A stretch of DNA of 14,262 nt from Verrucomicrobiota bacterium (GCA_019242435.1 JAFAVN010000167.1:1-14262), one strand, 5' to 3'; shown: positions 1-5,536, numbered from the stretch's first letter. Made by a program: numbers and translations. The notes: generated by a model not told the origin, from the letters alone.

Positions 1-294
1 GTCCGTGATAGAAACGATTGTGTTATTGAAAGTCGCCAGGATGTGAGCGATCCCTGAATTGATATTCTTGCTTCCCTTCGCCTTAATGATCTTGGGGCGC
101 TCTGCATCCCCGGGTTCCAGCGACAGCGATGCCTTTGCTGGCTCTGCCGGGGCAGCACCTTCTTTCTTTGAAGTCTTCGGTTTTGCCGCCTTTGGTGCTT
201 TGGGTTCTGCCGGGGTCGGCTGGTTTGCTGGTGCAGCCGAGGTCGCTTGGTTCGCTGGTGCAGCCGGCGTGGGTGTGGTTGGTTCGTCAGCCAT
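1..294 (-). CDS. rpsK: 30S ribosomal protein S11, N-terminal part (partial, cut by window start)
   Basis: S11 sits on the platform of the small subunit and helps form the mRNA exit region. The visible 98 codons end with NSGIAHILATFNNTIVSITD (residues 79-98), which aligns with the conserved opening of the S11 fold (compare DGVAHIHASFNNTIVTITD in E. coli). The rest lies beyond base 1. Residues 1 to about 65 are an unusual Ala/Pro/Lys/Thr-rich extension with no S11 homology, including two 9-residue repeats. E. coli S11 has only about 17 residues before this block, so roughly 60 residues are extra. The ATG at 294 is the only Met in the frame, so the extension is not a start-site artefact. The gene follows rpsM after 14 nt. 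No clear Shine-Dalgarno precedes it, so translation may be coupled to rpsM. Confidence 0.93.
   Translation of the reverse strand, partial: MADEPTTPTPAAPANQATSAAPANQPTPAEPKAPKAAKPKTSKKEGAAPAEPAKASLSLEPGDAERPKIIKAKGSKNINSGIAHILATFNNTIVSITD
214..267 (-). repeat. Two tandem 27-bp repeats coding for a 9-residue Ala/Pro/Asn/Gln unit in S11
   Basis: Codons 10-18 and 19-27 of the S11 extension read PAAPANQAT then SAAPANQPT. At DNA level the 13-mer gctggtgcagccg recurs at 227-239 and 254-266, exactly 27 bp apart. This is an in-frame tandem duplication, suggesting the disordered extension grew by slippage or unequal recombination. Confidence 0.8.
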
Positions 295-308
295 TTTACT
301 ATCCGATT

Positions 309-704
309 TTAAACTTTACCCGCTTTAGCATCCTTGTTGCGCTGAACACCGACGGTCTTGCGCGGGCCTTTTCGGGTACGGGCATTTGTTGATGTCCGTT
401 GCCCCCGGACCGGCAACCCACGCACGTGCCGGATACCACGGTAACAGCGGATCGCTTGCAACCGCTTCAAATTCGCTTGGATCTCCCGGCGAAGATCGCC
501 CTCGATCAAAAGACCGCTGGCGTTAATCGCATGCACGATCTCGCCGAGCTGCTCAGGACTGAGATTTTTCGCCCGGGTATTCGGGTCGATGTTAGCTTGT
601 TCGAGGATCTTTCGCGCTGTCCTTGGGCCTAGCCCATAAATGTACGGCAGCGACGCTTCGATGCGCTTGTCGCCAGGAATTTCGACTCCAAGTAAACGTG
701 GCAT
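309..704 (-). CDS. rpsM: 30S ribosomal protein S13
   Basis: S13 lies in the head of the small subunit, contacts the P-site tRNA and forms bridges with L5 of the large subunit. The 131-residue product begins MPRLLGVEIPGDKRIEAS and carries the helix-two-turn-helix segment YIYGLGPRTARKIL (residues 22-35). Near the C-terminus is the signature RGLPVRGQRTSTNARTRKGP, followed by a basic tail that reaches the tRNA. The frame stays open upstream to 773, but the first 23 codons of that longer version (from MWSVRTRV) have no S13 homology. A GGGAG at 714-718 lies 9 nt before the ATG at 704, so 704 is chosen. It lies 25 nt after rpmJ and 14 nt before rpsK, the usual alpha-operon order. Confidence 0.97.
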   Translation of the reverse strand: MPRLLGVEIPGDKRIEASLPYIYGLGPRTARKILEQANIDPNTRAKNLSPEQLGEIVHAINASGLLIEGDLRREIQANLKRLQAIRCYRGIRHVRGLPVRGQRTSTNARTRKGPRKTVGVQRNKDAKAGKV

Positions 705-713
705 AAATTTATT

Positions 714-718
714 CTCCC
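714..718 (-). promoter_or_regulatory. Shine-Dalgarno deciding the rpsM start
   Basis: GGGAG on the minus strand, 9 nt upstream of the ATG at 704. It supports the short S13 start over the longer open frame beginning at 773. Confidence 0.7.
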
Positions 719-729
719 AAACCGGGCAC

Positions 730-843
730 TTATCCTTGACGCTGCTTGTGACGCGGGTTCTTACAGACCACACGGACGACGTTCTTCCGCTTAATCACAC
801 GGCAGCTTTCACACAGACGTTTTACTGACGGTCTTACTTTCAT
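730..843 (-). CDS. rpmJ: 50S ribosomal protein L36 (zinc-binding form)
   Basis: L36 is the smallest large-subunit protein and stabilises 23S rRNA helices near the L6/L16 region. The 37-codon frame reads MKVRPSVKRLCESCRVIKRK at its start and ends VCKNPRHKQRQG. It keeps the full zinc-ribbon ligand set C11, C14, C27 and H32, so this is the zinc-containing (C+) paralogue type. Length and sequence are typical of the family. It lies between infA and rpsM, as in most non-proteobacterial genomes. A 105-nt gap containing a terminator-like hairpin separates it from infA, so its transcription may depend on read-through or a separate promoter. The ribosome binding site is weak (GAAGAGAT just before the ATG). 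Confidence 0.96.
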   Translation of the reverse strand: MKVRPSVKRLCESCRVIKRKNVVRVVCKNPRHKQRQG

Positions 844-884
844 CGGATCTCTTCGGGTTCGCCCACCAAAACAAATAAAAGGAC

Positions 885-922
885 AAAAAAACGCCACCGA
901 AATTAACCCTTTCGGGAGCGTT
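885..922 (-). terminator. Probable rho-independent terminator or attenuator after infA
   Basis: On the minus strand AACGC (922-918) pairs with GCGTT (894-890), and CCGAAA (915-910) pairs with TTTCGG (902-897). The two stems are separated by a 2x2 internal loop, and the apical loop is GGGTTAA. The 3' arm runs directly into a T-tract (891-885, seven T counting the two in the stem), followed by more T-rich sequence. It starts 27 nt after the infA stop and ends 41 nt before rpmJ. Hairpin plus U-tract on the transcribed strand fits an intrinsic terminator. I see no convincing promoter in the 41 nt that follow, so partial termination or attenuation inside the operon is also possible. Confidence 0.7.
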
Positions 923-948
923 GCTTCGTCCGCTTTCGTCCAACCACC

Positions 949-1167
949 TTACCTTTGCCGGAAGGTTATTCGGCCTCTCGTCAGGTCGTAGGGAGACACC
1001 TCTACCATAACTTTGTCTCCTGGCAAGATCCTAATGAAATGTAACCGCATTTTTCCGGAAATATGCGCCAGCAGGCGGTGCCCGTTGGGCAGCTCCACTC
1101 GAAACATGGTATTGGGCAATAACTCGACTACTTTGCCTTCAACTGCGATGACGTCTTTTCGCGCCAT
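949..1167 (-). CDS. infA: Translation initiation factor IF-1
   Basis: IF-1 binds the A site of the 30S subunit during initiation, supporting IF-2 and IF-3 action. The 72-residue product has the family's exact usual length and is a single S1-like OB fold. Recognisable segments are MARKDVIAVEGKVVELLPN at the start, FRVELPNGHRLLAHISGKMR in the middle and GDKVMVEVSPYDLTRGRITFR at the end. The ATG at 1167 lies inside the 3' end of map, giving a 40-nt out-of-phase overlap. This start is kept because the protein has the canonical IF-1 N-terminus. The overlap suggests infA translation is coupled to map. A terminator-like hairpin follows its stop. Confidence 0.97.
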   Translation of the reverse strand: MARKDVIAVEGKVVELLPNTMFRVELPNGHRLLAHISGKMRLHFIRILPGDKVMVEVSPYDLTRGRITFRQR

Positions 1168-1904
1168 GTCAGGATTTCGGGTTCGCCTTTTGTGACTAAT
1201 ATCGTGTGCTCAAAATGGGCCGAGGGGGTGTGATCAGCGGTGACCACGGTCCAATTATCCTGCAGCAACATCACTCCGGGTTTCCCCCTGTTTACCATGG
1301 GCTCAATGGCCAGGGTCATGCCGGCCCTTAGCCTTGCCGTCGTTGCCGAAGTTCGGTAATTGGGGATTTGCGGCTCCTCGTGTAGATGCCGGCCCACACC
1401 GTGGCCCACGAATTCCCGGACGACGCTGAACCCGTTCTGCTCGACTGCGTCCTGAATAGCGGCACAAACGGCACTGAGCCGACGACCTTCCCGCGCCTTT
1501 TCAATGCCCGTATATAAAGCGTTTTCCGTTACTTCCAGGAGCCGCCGTACCTCTTCAGTCACTTCGCCGACTGGCACGGTAGCAGCAGTGTCACCGACAA
1601 AGCCGTCCAAAATCACGCCTATGTCGAGCTTAACAATATCACCGTACTGGATTCGCCGGGGGCTGCCGATGCCATGGACCACCTCGTCATTGAGAGAAAT
1701 GCAGATATTTCCCGGGAACTTTTTGTACCCGAGAAATGCACTCTGGCATCCGGCATCAGCCATGAGCTTGGCGGCGGCAAGATCGACCTCTTTCGTGGTC
1801 AAGCCTGGACACAGCATGGCCGATACCTCATCCAAGATCTGGCTCGCTAAGCGGCATGCCGCTCGCATGTGCTCTACTTCCTGTCGTGTTTTAATCGGGA
1901 TCAT
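1128..1904 (-). CDS. map: Type I methionine aminopeptidase
   Basis: This metallo-enzyme removes the initiator methionine from nascent proteins at the ribosome exit. The 258-residue product has the usual type I length, without the N-terminal zinc-finger extension seen in some families. All five metal ligands are present: D94 and D105 (in LDIGVILDGFVGDTAAT), H168 (GHGVG), E201 (AIEPM) and E232 (HFEHT). The substrate-contacting histidines H77 and H175 are present too. The spacing matches the E. coli enzyme with a constant offset of 3. It follows secY after 65 nt that hold a fragment of adk, and overlaps infA by 40 nt. Map-infA adjacency is typical of non-proteobacterial ribosomal operons. AAGGAA at 1915-1920 is the likely ribosome binding site, with rather long spacing. 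Confidence 0.97.
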   Translation of the reverse strand: MIPIKTRQEVEHMRAACRLASQILDEVSAMLCPGLTTKEVDLAAAKLMADAGCQSAFLGYKKFPGNICISLNDEVVHGIGSPRRIQYGDIVKLDIGVILDGFVGDTAATVPVGEVTEEVRRLLEVTENALYTGIEKAREGRRLSAVCAAIQDAVEQNGFSVVREFVGHGVGRHLHEEPQIPNYRTSATTARLRAGMTLAIEPMVNRGKPGVMLLQDNWTVVTADHTPSAHFEHTILVTKGEPEILTWREKTSSQLKAK

Positions 1905-1962
1905 TCCGCTTGCGTTCCTTACCCGAAGCAGGTGGACCCAACAAGACCAGTCTCTTTTTCAC
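1891..1962 (-). pseudogene. adk: Remnant of adenylate kinase: N-terminal Walker A fragment
   Basis: Between secY and map, the slot normally filled by adk, a GTG-initiated 23-codon frame reads (M)KKRLVLLGPPASGK and then unrelated ERKRNDPD before a TAA. The first 15 codons (1918-1962) match the start of adenylate kinase, a basic beta strand plus a Walker A loop of the GxPxxGKGT type. The match stops exactly after the P-loop lysine; the next residue is Glu instead of Gly-Thr. The remaining ~190 codons of a usual Adk are missing. The fragment is too short to be an enzyme and runs 14 nt into map. Its last matching codon contributes to the AAGGAA that can serve as map's ribosome binding site, which might explain why it persists. 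Alternatives are translation as a short coupling peptide, or an assembly deletion. Confidence 0.82.
1915..1920 (-). promoter_or_regulatory. Likely ribosome binding site of map, inside the adk remnant
   Basis: AAGGAA on the minus strand, with 10 nt between it and the ATG at 1904. It overlaps the last matching codon (Lys) of the adk fragment and the junction point, so the putative deletion left a usable ribosome binding site. Confidence 0.5.
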
Positions 1963-1969
1963 CCCGGGT

Positions 1970-3475
1970 TCACCGCTGGTTAACGAAGATCGAGATCGCG
2001 ACTCCCGCGACTGCCAGAATCGCGGCTCCGACGCACATCCAAAGTAAGGCGCCCTCTTTCACAACGGTGCCCCGGCTTGTGGGAGTTCGCTCGAATCGTC
2101 CGCGAATCCTACCCTTGCGGAGGAAGCCGTCGTAGTGTCGTTGCAACAAATGCGTCTCGATCTGCCGCATGGTGTCGAGAATGACCCCTACAATGATCAG
2201 CAAGCTGGTGCCGCCGAAGAATCGGGCGGTGAGACGAGGGACGCCGGCCTGGGTGATCAGTAACTCGGGAATCACCGCGATCAAGGTTAAGAATACCGCA
2301 CCCGCGAAGGTGAGGCGGGATAACGTAAACTCGAGAAAGTCAGCCGTAGGCTTCCCTGGACGGTAGCCGGGGATGTATCCGTTGTACTTCTTAAGATCGT
2401 CGGCGATCTGTGTCGGCTGGAACTGGATAGCCACCCAGAAAAAGCTGAAGAAGAAAATCAGCACCCCTGTCATCATGTAATGCCAGAAACCAAAACCTAA
2501 GGCATTAGCCAGGTTTACAGCCCACTCCTGGTTACGAAAGCCCATGCTCAAAATGGTCGACGGAAATAGCAGTATGGCCTGGGCAAAAATGATGGGCATA
2601 ACGCCCACCGCGTTGACCTTTAATGGCAGATACTGGGTTTGGCCGCCGTAAACCTTACGACCAACCACCCGTTTTGCGTATTGGATGCTGATCCGGCGCT
2701 GGCCTTGAGTGAGAGCGATTACGCCGGCAATTACAAAAATCAAAAAGACAATCATCAATACCAGGACTAGCGGATTGACCTGATTTTGGGACGCGCTCGA
2801 AGGAACAAAGGTGTTCCATACCTGTACAAGAGCGCCGGGCAATGTTGCCACGATCCCAACGGTGATGATCATCGAAGTACCGTTACCTACCCCGCGATCA
2901 GTGATTTGGTCACCGATCCACATCAAAAACATCGTACCCGCACTTAGAGTAATGACAGCGACCACCTGAAATCCAATCCCAGGATTCGGAACCAGGGGAC
3001 CCAGCTTGGCGATCGAAGCCCCAATCCCCTGGAGGAACGGATTCGATGTTGGATTCTGCATCGATAATGCCAGCAGGAACCCTTGAAAAATGCAGAGCCC
3101 CAAGGTGACGTACCGGGTGTACTGCATGATTTTTTGCCGGCCGCCAGTCTCTTCCCTCGCCATTTTGTTCAGGCGCGGTATCACGGCTGTCAGCAATTGC
3201 ATCATGATTGACGCGCTGATGTACGGCATGATCCCGAGCGAAAAGATGGCGCAGTGTTCGAGCGCGCCACCCGCGAAGATGTTGGCCAAGGCCGCGATCC
3301 CGCCCGCCGTGGAATTACTGGTCTGGCTCCTGAACCAATCATTCAAGACGTGAGCGTTCACTCCCGGTATTGTGATCGCTGCACCAGCCCGGACGATAAT
3401 CAGCATCATCAGCGTAAACAGAATGCGCTGACGAAGCTCGGGAATTTTAAATATATTGGTGAATGCCGAGATCAT
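1970..3475 (-). CDS. secY: Preprotein translocase subunit SecY, with apparent extra C-terminal helix
   Basis: SecY forms the protein-conducting channel of the inner membrane together with SecE and SecG. Ten canonical membrane segments can be placed, at roughly residues 17-37, 75-98, 118-138, 168-190, 200-221, 235-257, 290-311, 330-352, 384-408 and 420-437. The plug/TM2 area has FSLGIMPYISASIMMQLLT (78-96). The cytosolic loops are RRISIQYAKRVVGRK (260-274) and a C5-type loop around GYIPGYRPGKPTADFLEF (367-383). The usual family end (HYDGFLRKGRIRGR, 447-460) is followed by about 40 more residues, including a clear hydrophobic stretch at 475-497. The protein is 501 residues against about 440 in typical SecY. 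It follows rplO after 12 nt. There is no strong Shine-Dalgarno, so coupling to rplO is likely. Confidence 0.96.
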   Translation of the reverse strand: MISAFTNIFKIPELRQRILFTLMMLIIVRAGAAITIPGVNAHVLNDWFRSQTSNSTAGGIAALANIFAGGALEHCAIFSLGIMPYISASIMMQLLTAVIPRLNKMAREETGGRQKIMQYTRYVTLGLCIFQGFLLALSMQNPTSNPFLQGIGASIAKLGPLVPNPGIGFQVVAVITLSAGTMFLMWIGDQITDRGVGNGTSMIITVGIVATLPGALVQVWNTFVPSSASQNQVNPLVLVLMIVFLIFVIAGVIALTQGQRRISIQYAKRVVGRKVYGGQTQYLPLKVNAVGVMPIIFAQAILLFPSTILSMGFRNQEWAVNLANALGFGFWHYMMTGVLIFFFSFFWVAIQFQPTQIADDLKKYNGYIPGYRPGKPTADFLEFTLSRLTFAGAVFLTLIAVIPELLITQAGVPRLTARFFGGTSLLIIVGVILDTMRQIETHLLQRHYDGFLRKGRIRGRFERTPTSRGTVVKEGALLWMCVGAAILAVAGVAISIFVNQR

Positions 3476-3487
3476 CTGAAAGCTCGG

Positions 3488-3934
3488 TTAACCGCGAACA
3501 ACGGCTGTCCCCCCAGCTTGTTCGATCTTTTGACGAGCGGATTCGCTGAATTTGTCGGCATGGACAGTTAATTTTTTGGTCAACTGGCCGCGACCCAGGA
3601 TTTTCACGCCATCGTGAGTTCCCTTCAGAAGGCCTTTTTCTCGGAGCGATTTCTCGGTGACATCGGCGTCAGCATCAAAACGTTCCAGATCCCCTAAATT
3701 GATCAGCGCATAGCTCTTCTTAAAAGCGCCGTTGCCAAATCCCCGTTTTGGCAAACGCCGGATCAAAGGCATTTGGCCGCCTTCAAACCCCAAACGAATG
3801 CTGCCTCCGGACCGCGCCTTTTGACCTTTATGCCCCTTGCCGCTCGTCTTGCCGTGTCCAGAGCTTTCGCCACAGCCCAATCGCTTAACCCGGTGCTTTG
3901 CTCCCGGACGAGGCTTCAAATCATGTAAGCGCAT
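3488..3934 (-). CDS. rplO: 50S ribosomal protein L15
   Basis: L15 is an assembly protein of the large subunit that threads through 23S rRNA. The 148-residue product has the typical L15 opening MRLHDLKPRPGAKHRVKRLG. A long glycine/lysine-rich extension follows (GHGKTSGKGHKGQKARSGG, residues 26-44), then GFEGGQMPLIRRLPKRGFG. The globular C-terminal domain includes KILGRGQLTKKLTVHADKFS. Length and sequence are ordinary. The upstream neighbour would normally be rpmD (L30), but that gene is absent. Instead a 158-nt gap with a hairpin repeat precedes rplO, and no Shine-Dalgarno is visible before the ATG at 3934. It is followed by secY after 12 nt. Confidence 0.97.
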   Translation of the reverse strand: MRLHDLKPRPGAKHRVKRLGCGESSGHGKTSGKGHKGQKARSGGSIRLGFEGGQMPLIRRLPKRGFGNGAFKKSYALINLGDLERFDADADVTEKSLREKGLLKGTHDGVKILGRGQLTKKLTVHADKFSESARQKIEQAGGTAVVRG

Positions 3935-4092
3935 AATAAAAATTGGATAGAATTCGTGTGTTTCGGTAATGCCAGCGACAGAACTCAGCTATCCCCGACA
4001 CTTCCAGCTAGATGACCGATGACAAATAACAGACGAAAAATCCCAGCCACGCCGGGTTTGTCATTTGCCATTTGTCATTTGTCATTCCTCCT
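3935..4092. other. 158-nt gap where rpmD (L30) would normally be
   Basis: The spc order is rpsE-rpmD-rplO, but the gap is shorter than an intact L30 gene (about 180 bp) and no frame on the minus strand resembles L30. It contains the repeat element at 4012-4085 and about 76 nt of A/T-rich leader before rplO without an obvious promoter or Shine-Dalgarno. No L30 remnant is recognisable. Confidence 0.75.
4012..4085. repeat. Interspersed-type palindromic repeat element (ATGACAAAT units) in the rpsE-rplO gap
   Basis: The left arm ATGACCGATGACAAAT (4012-4027) is the imperfect inverse of the right arm ATTTGTCATTTGTCAT (4070-4085): 9 bp pair, then a 2-nt mismatch, then 5 bp more. The right arm contains several short direct repeats of catttgt-type units (about 4058-4085). 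A small inner hairpin CCCaGCcacGCcGGG lies at 4042-4056. The whole element can fold into one long interrupted hairpin. Read as protein it gives nonsense such as MTNDKWQMTN or LSFAICHLSF. From memory, such peptides recur in spurious ORFs of environmental Verrucomicrobiota and Planctomycetes genomes, which suggests a dispersed repeat. I cannot test the copy number here. Confidence 0.7.
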
Positions 4093-4602
4093 CTATCTCC
4101 CTCGGAGCCGGAAGATATCCTCTTTTTGGCGTAGAGTTCGGAGAGCTTCCATTGTCGCTTTGACCACATTCGCGTGGTTGCTGGAGCCCAATGACTTTGC
4201 CAAAACATCCTTTATTCCGGCTGCCTCAACTACAGCCCGCACACCGCCGCCAGCAATCACGCCGGTTCCAGGTGAAGCCGGGCGAAGCAGGACGCGACCG
4301 CCACCAAATTCGCCGATCACTTCGTGCGGAATCGTGTTTTCATGGATGGCGACCGGAACCATGGATTTCCGGGCGGCATCTGAAGCCTTGCGAATAGCCT
4401 CGGAAACTTCGTTCGCTTTTCCGAAGCCATATCCAACACGACCTTTGTGGTCACCCGCCACAATTAATGCACTGAAACTAAAGCGCCGGCCACCTTTCAC
4501 TACCTTGGCGCACCGGTTAATAAAAACCACTTTTTCAGTGGTATCACTTTTTTGCGTTCGTTCTTGTCCGTCGTTGCGGCGGTTTCTTGCCTCGTATGCC
4601 AT
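4093..4602 (-). CDS. rpsE: 30S ribosomal protein S5
   Basis: S5 sits at the mRNA entry channel of the small subunit and affects decoding fidelity and helicase activity. In this 169-residue product the N-terminal double-stranded-RNA-binding-like domain covers about residues 22-88, with the loop GGRRFSFSALIVAGD (37-51). The C-terminal domain follows, with GGGRVLLRPASPGTGVIAGGG (100-120) and EAAGIKDVLAKSLGSSN. Length is typical. It lies 9 nt after rplR. The sequence before the ATG (TTTTTTTCT) has no Shine-Dalgarno, so translation probably depends on coupling to rplR. Downstream is the repeat-bearing gap instead of rpmD. Confidence 0.97.
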   Translation of the reverse strand: MAYEARNRRNDGQERTQKSDTTEKVVFINRCAKVVKGGRRFSFSALIVAGDHKGRVGYGFGKANEVSEAIRKASDAARKSMVPVAIHENTIPHEVIGEFGGGRVLLRPASPGTGVIAGGGVRAVVEAAGIKDVLAKSLGSSNHANVVKATMEALRTLRQKEDIFRLRGR

Positions 4603-4611
4603 AGAAAAAAA

Positions 4612-4968
4612 TCAAAACTCTAAGCCGGCAGAACGGGCCGCGTCAGCCAACGCTTTGACCTTTCCGTGATAGGTAAACCCACCACGGTCAAACACGACCC
4701 GTTTGATGTTCTGCTCGAGCGTTCTTTGAGCTAGCAATGATCCCACCTTCTCGGCGGTGGTTACATTCGCGTAGCTGCGCTGGGTGCCGCGAAGGTCTTT
4801 CTCTACGGTGGACGCGGCGGCGAGCGTCTTGCCTATCGTATCGTCAATTACCTGGGCGTAAATGTGTTGCCCCGAGAAATGCACACACAAACGGGGACGT
4901 TCCCCGGTGCCACGGACCCGTTTCCGGATCCGCTCGTGCCTTAATCTTTTATGGTTGATAGAAGCCAT
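4612..4968 (-). CDS. rplR: 50S ribosomal protein L18
   Basis: L18 binds 5S rRNA and, with L5, docks it on the central protuberance of the large subunit. The 118-residue product has the usual length. A basic N-terminal arm (HKRLRHERIRKRVRGTGERP, residues 6-25) leads to the strand pair RLCVHFSGQHIYAQVIDD and the conserved C-terminal part VVFDRGGFTYHGKVKALADA ahead of an AARSAGLEF end. The start at 4968 is preceded by GGAGGG with about 10 nt spacing. It lies 15 nt after rplF and 9 nt before rpsE, the standard spc order. Confidence 0.97.
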   Translation of the reverse strand: MASINHKRLRHERIRKRVRGTGERPRLCVHFSGQHIYAQVIDDTIGKTLAAASTVEKDLRGTQRSYANVTTAEKVGSLLAQRTLEQNIKRVVFDRGGFTYHGKVKALADAARSAGLEF

Positions 4969-4983
4969 TCTTCGTTCGCCCTC

Positions 4984-5523
4984 CTATTGGACAGTCTTGC
5001 CTTCCTTGCGCAGGACCTGTTCATCCGAGTAGCGAATCCCCTTACCCTTATAAGGTTCAGGAGGATAATACGCCCGGATGTCCGCGGCGACCTGACCGAC
5101 CTTTTGCCGATCGATTCCTTCGACCAAAATCTTTGTGTTTTCCTGTACGGTCACTTTAATACCGTCCGGAATCTGGAATACCACGGGGTGAGAAAAACCC
5201 AAACTCAAATTCAGCTTGCTACCCTGAACTTGGGCACGGAAACCGACGCCTTGAATCTCGAGGGACTTCTGAAAACCCTGGCTGACTCCGGTCACCATGT
5301 TGTTGATGAGGCTGCGGGACAGACCATGCAATGCCTTGACTGACCGAGACTCATCCTCGCGTGCAAGGGAGACCTCATTTTCTTCGACGCGAAGCTTAAT
5401 CTGGCGCGGTAAAGTCCATTCGAGCTTACCTTTCGGTCCTTCGACCGTTACGGCTCCTCCCTCCGTGCAACCAACCTTTACCTTCTCGGGTAACCGCACG
5501 CTTTTGTTTCCAATTCGAGACAT
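4984..5523 (-). CDS. rplF: 50S ribosomal protein L6
   Basis: L6 lies near the factor-binding site of the large subunit, close to the sarcin-ricin loop where EF-G and EF-Tu act. The 179-residue product begins MSRIGNKSVRLPEKVKV and has two similar alpha/beta domains (about 1-82 and 83-179), as expected of the family. The family signature PPEPYKGKGIRY is at 154-165. Length is typical. An AGAGG precedes the ATG at 5523 by about 9 nt. It sits between rpsH (13 nt upstream) and rplR. Confidence 0.97.
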   Translation of the reverse strand: MSRIGNKSVRLPEKVKVGCTEGGAVTVEGPKGKLEWTLPRQIKLRVEENEVSLAREDESRSVKALHGLSRSLINNMVTGVSQGFQKSLEIQGVGFRAQVQGSKLNLSLGFSHPVVFQIPDGIKVTVQENTKILVEGIDRQKVGQVAADIRAYYPPEPYKGKGIRYSDEQVLRKEGKTVQ

Positions 5524-5536
5524 TCTTTAGACCTCT

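Noticed and set aside
705..773. Upstream extension of S13 starting MWSVRTRV
   Set aside because: It overlaps the rpmJ coding end, has no S13 homology, and a Shine-Dalgarno sits before the ATG at 704.
4058..4085. Short tandem units in the repeat suggesting a CRISPR-like array
   Set aside because: Units are 7-8 nt without spacers; this is a simple/palindromic repeat, not an array.
4008..4208. 66-codon minus-strand open frame running through the rpsE end and the repeat element, including MTNDKWQMTN
   Set aside because: It overlaps the real rpsE frame and gets its sequence from the repeat; composition is not protein-like and no family is recognised.
4019..4669. 216-codon plus-strand open frame, and the many other plus-strand frames through the window
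   Set aside because: They lie antisense to well-identified ribosomal protein genes, follow those genes' codon structure, and resemble no known family.
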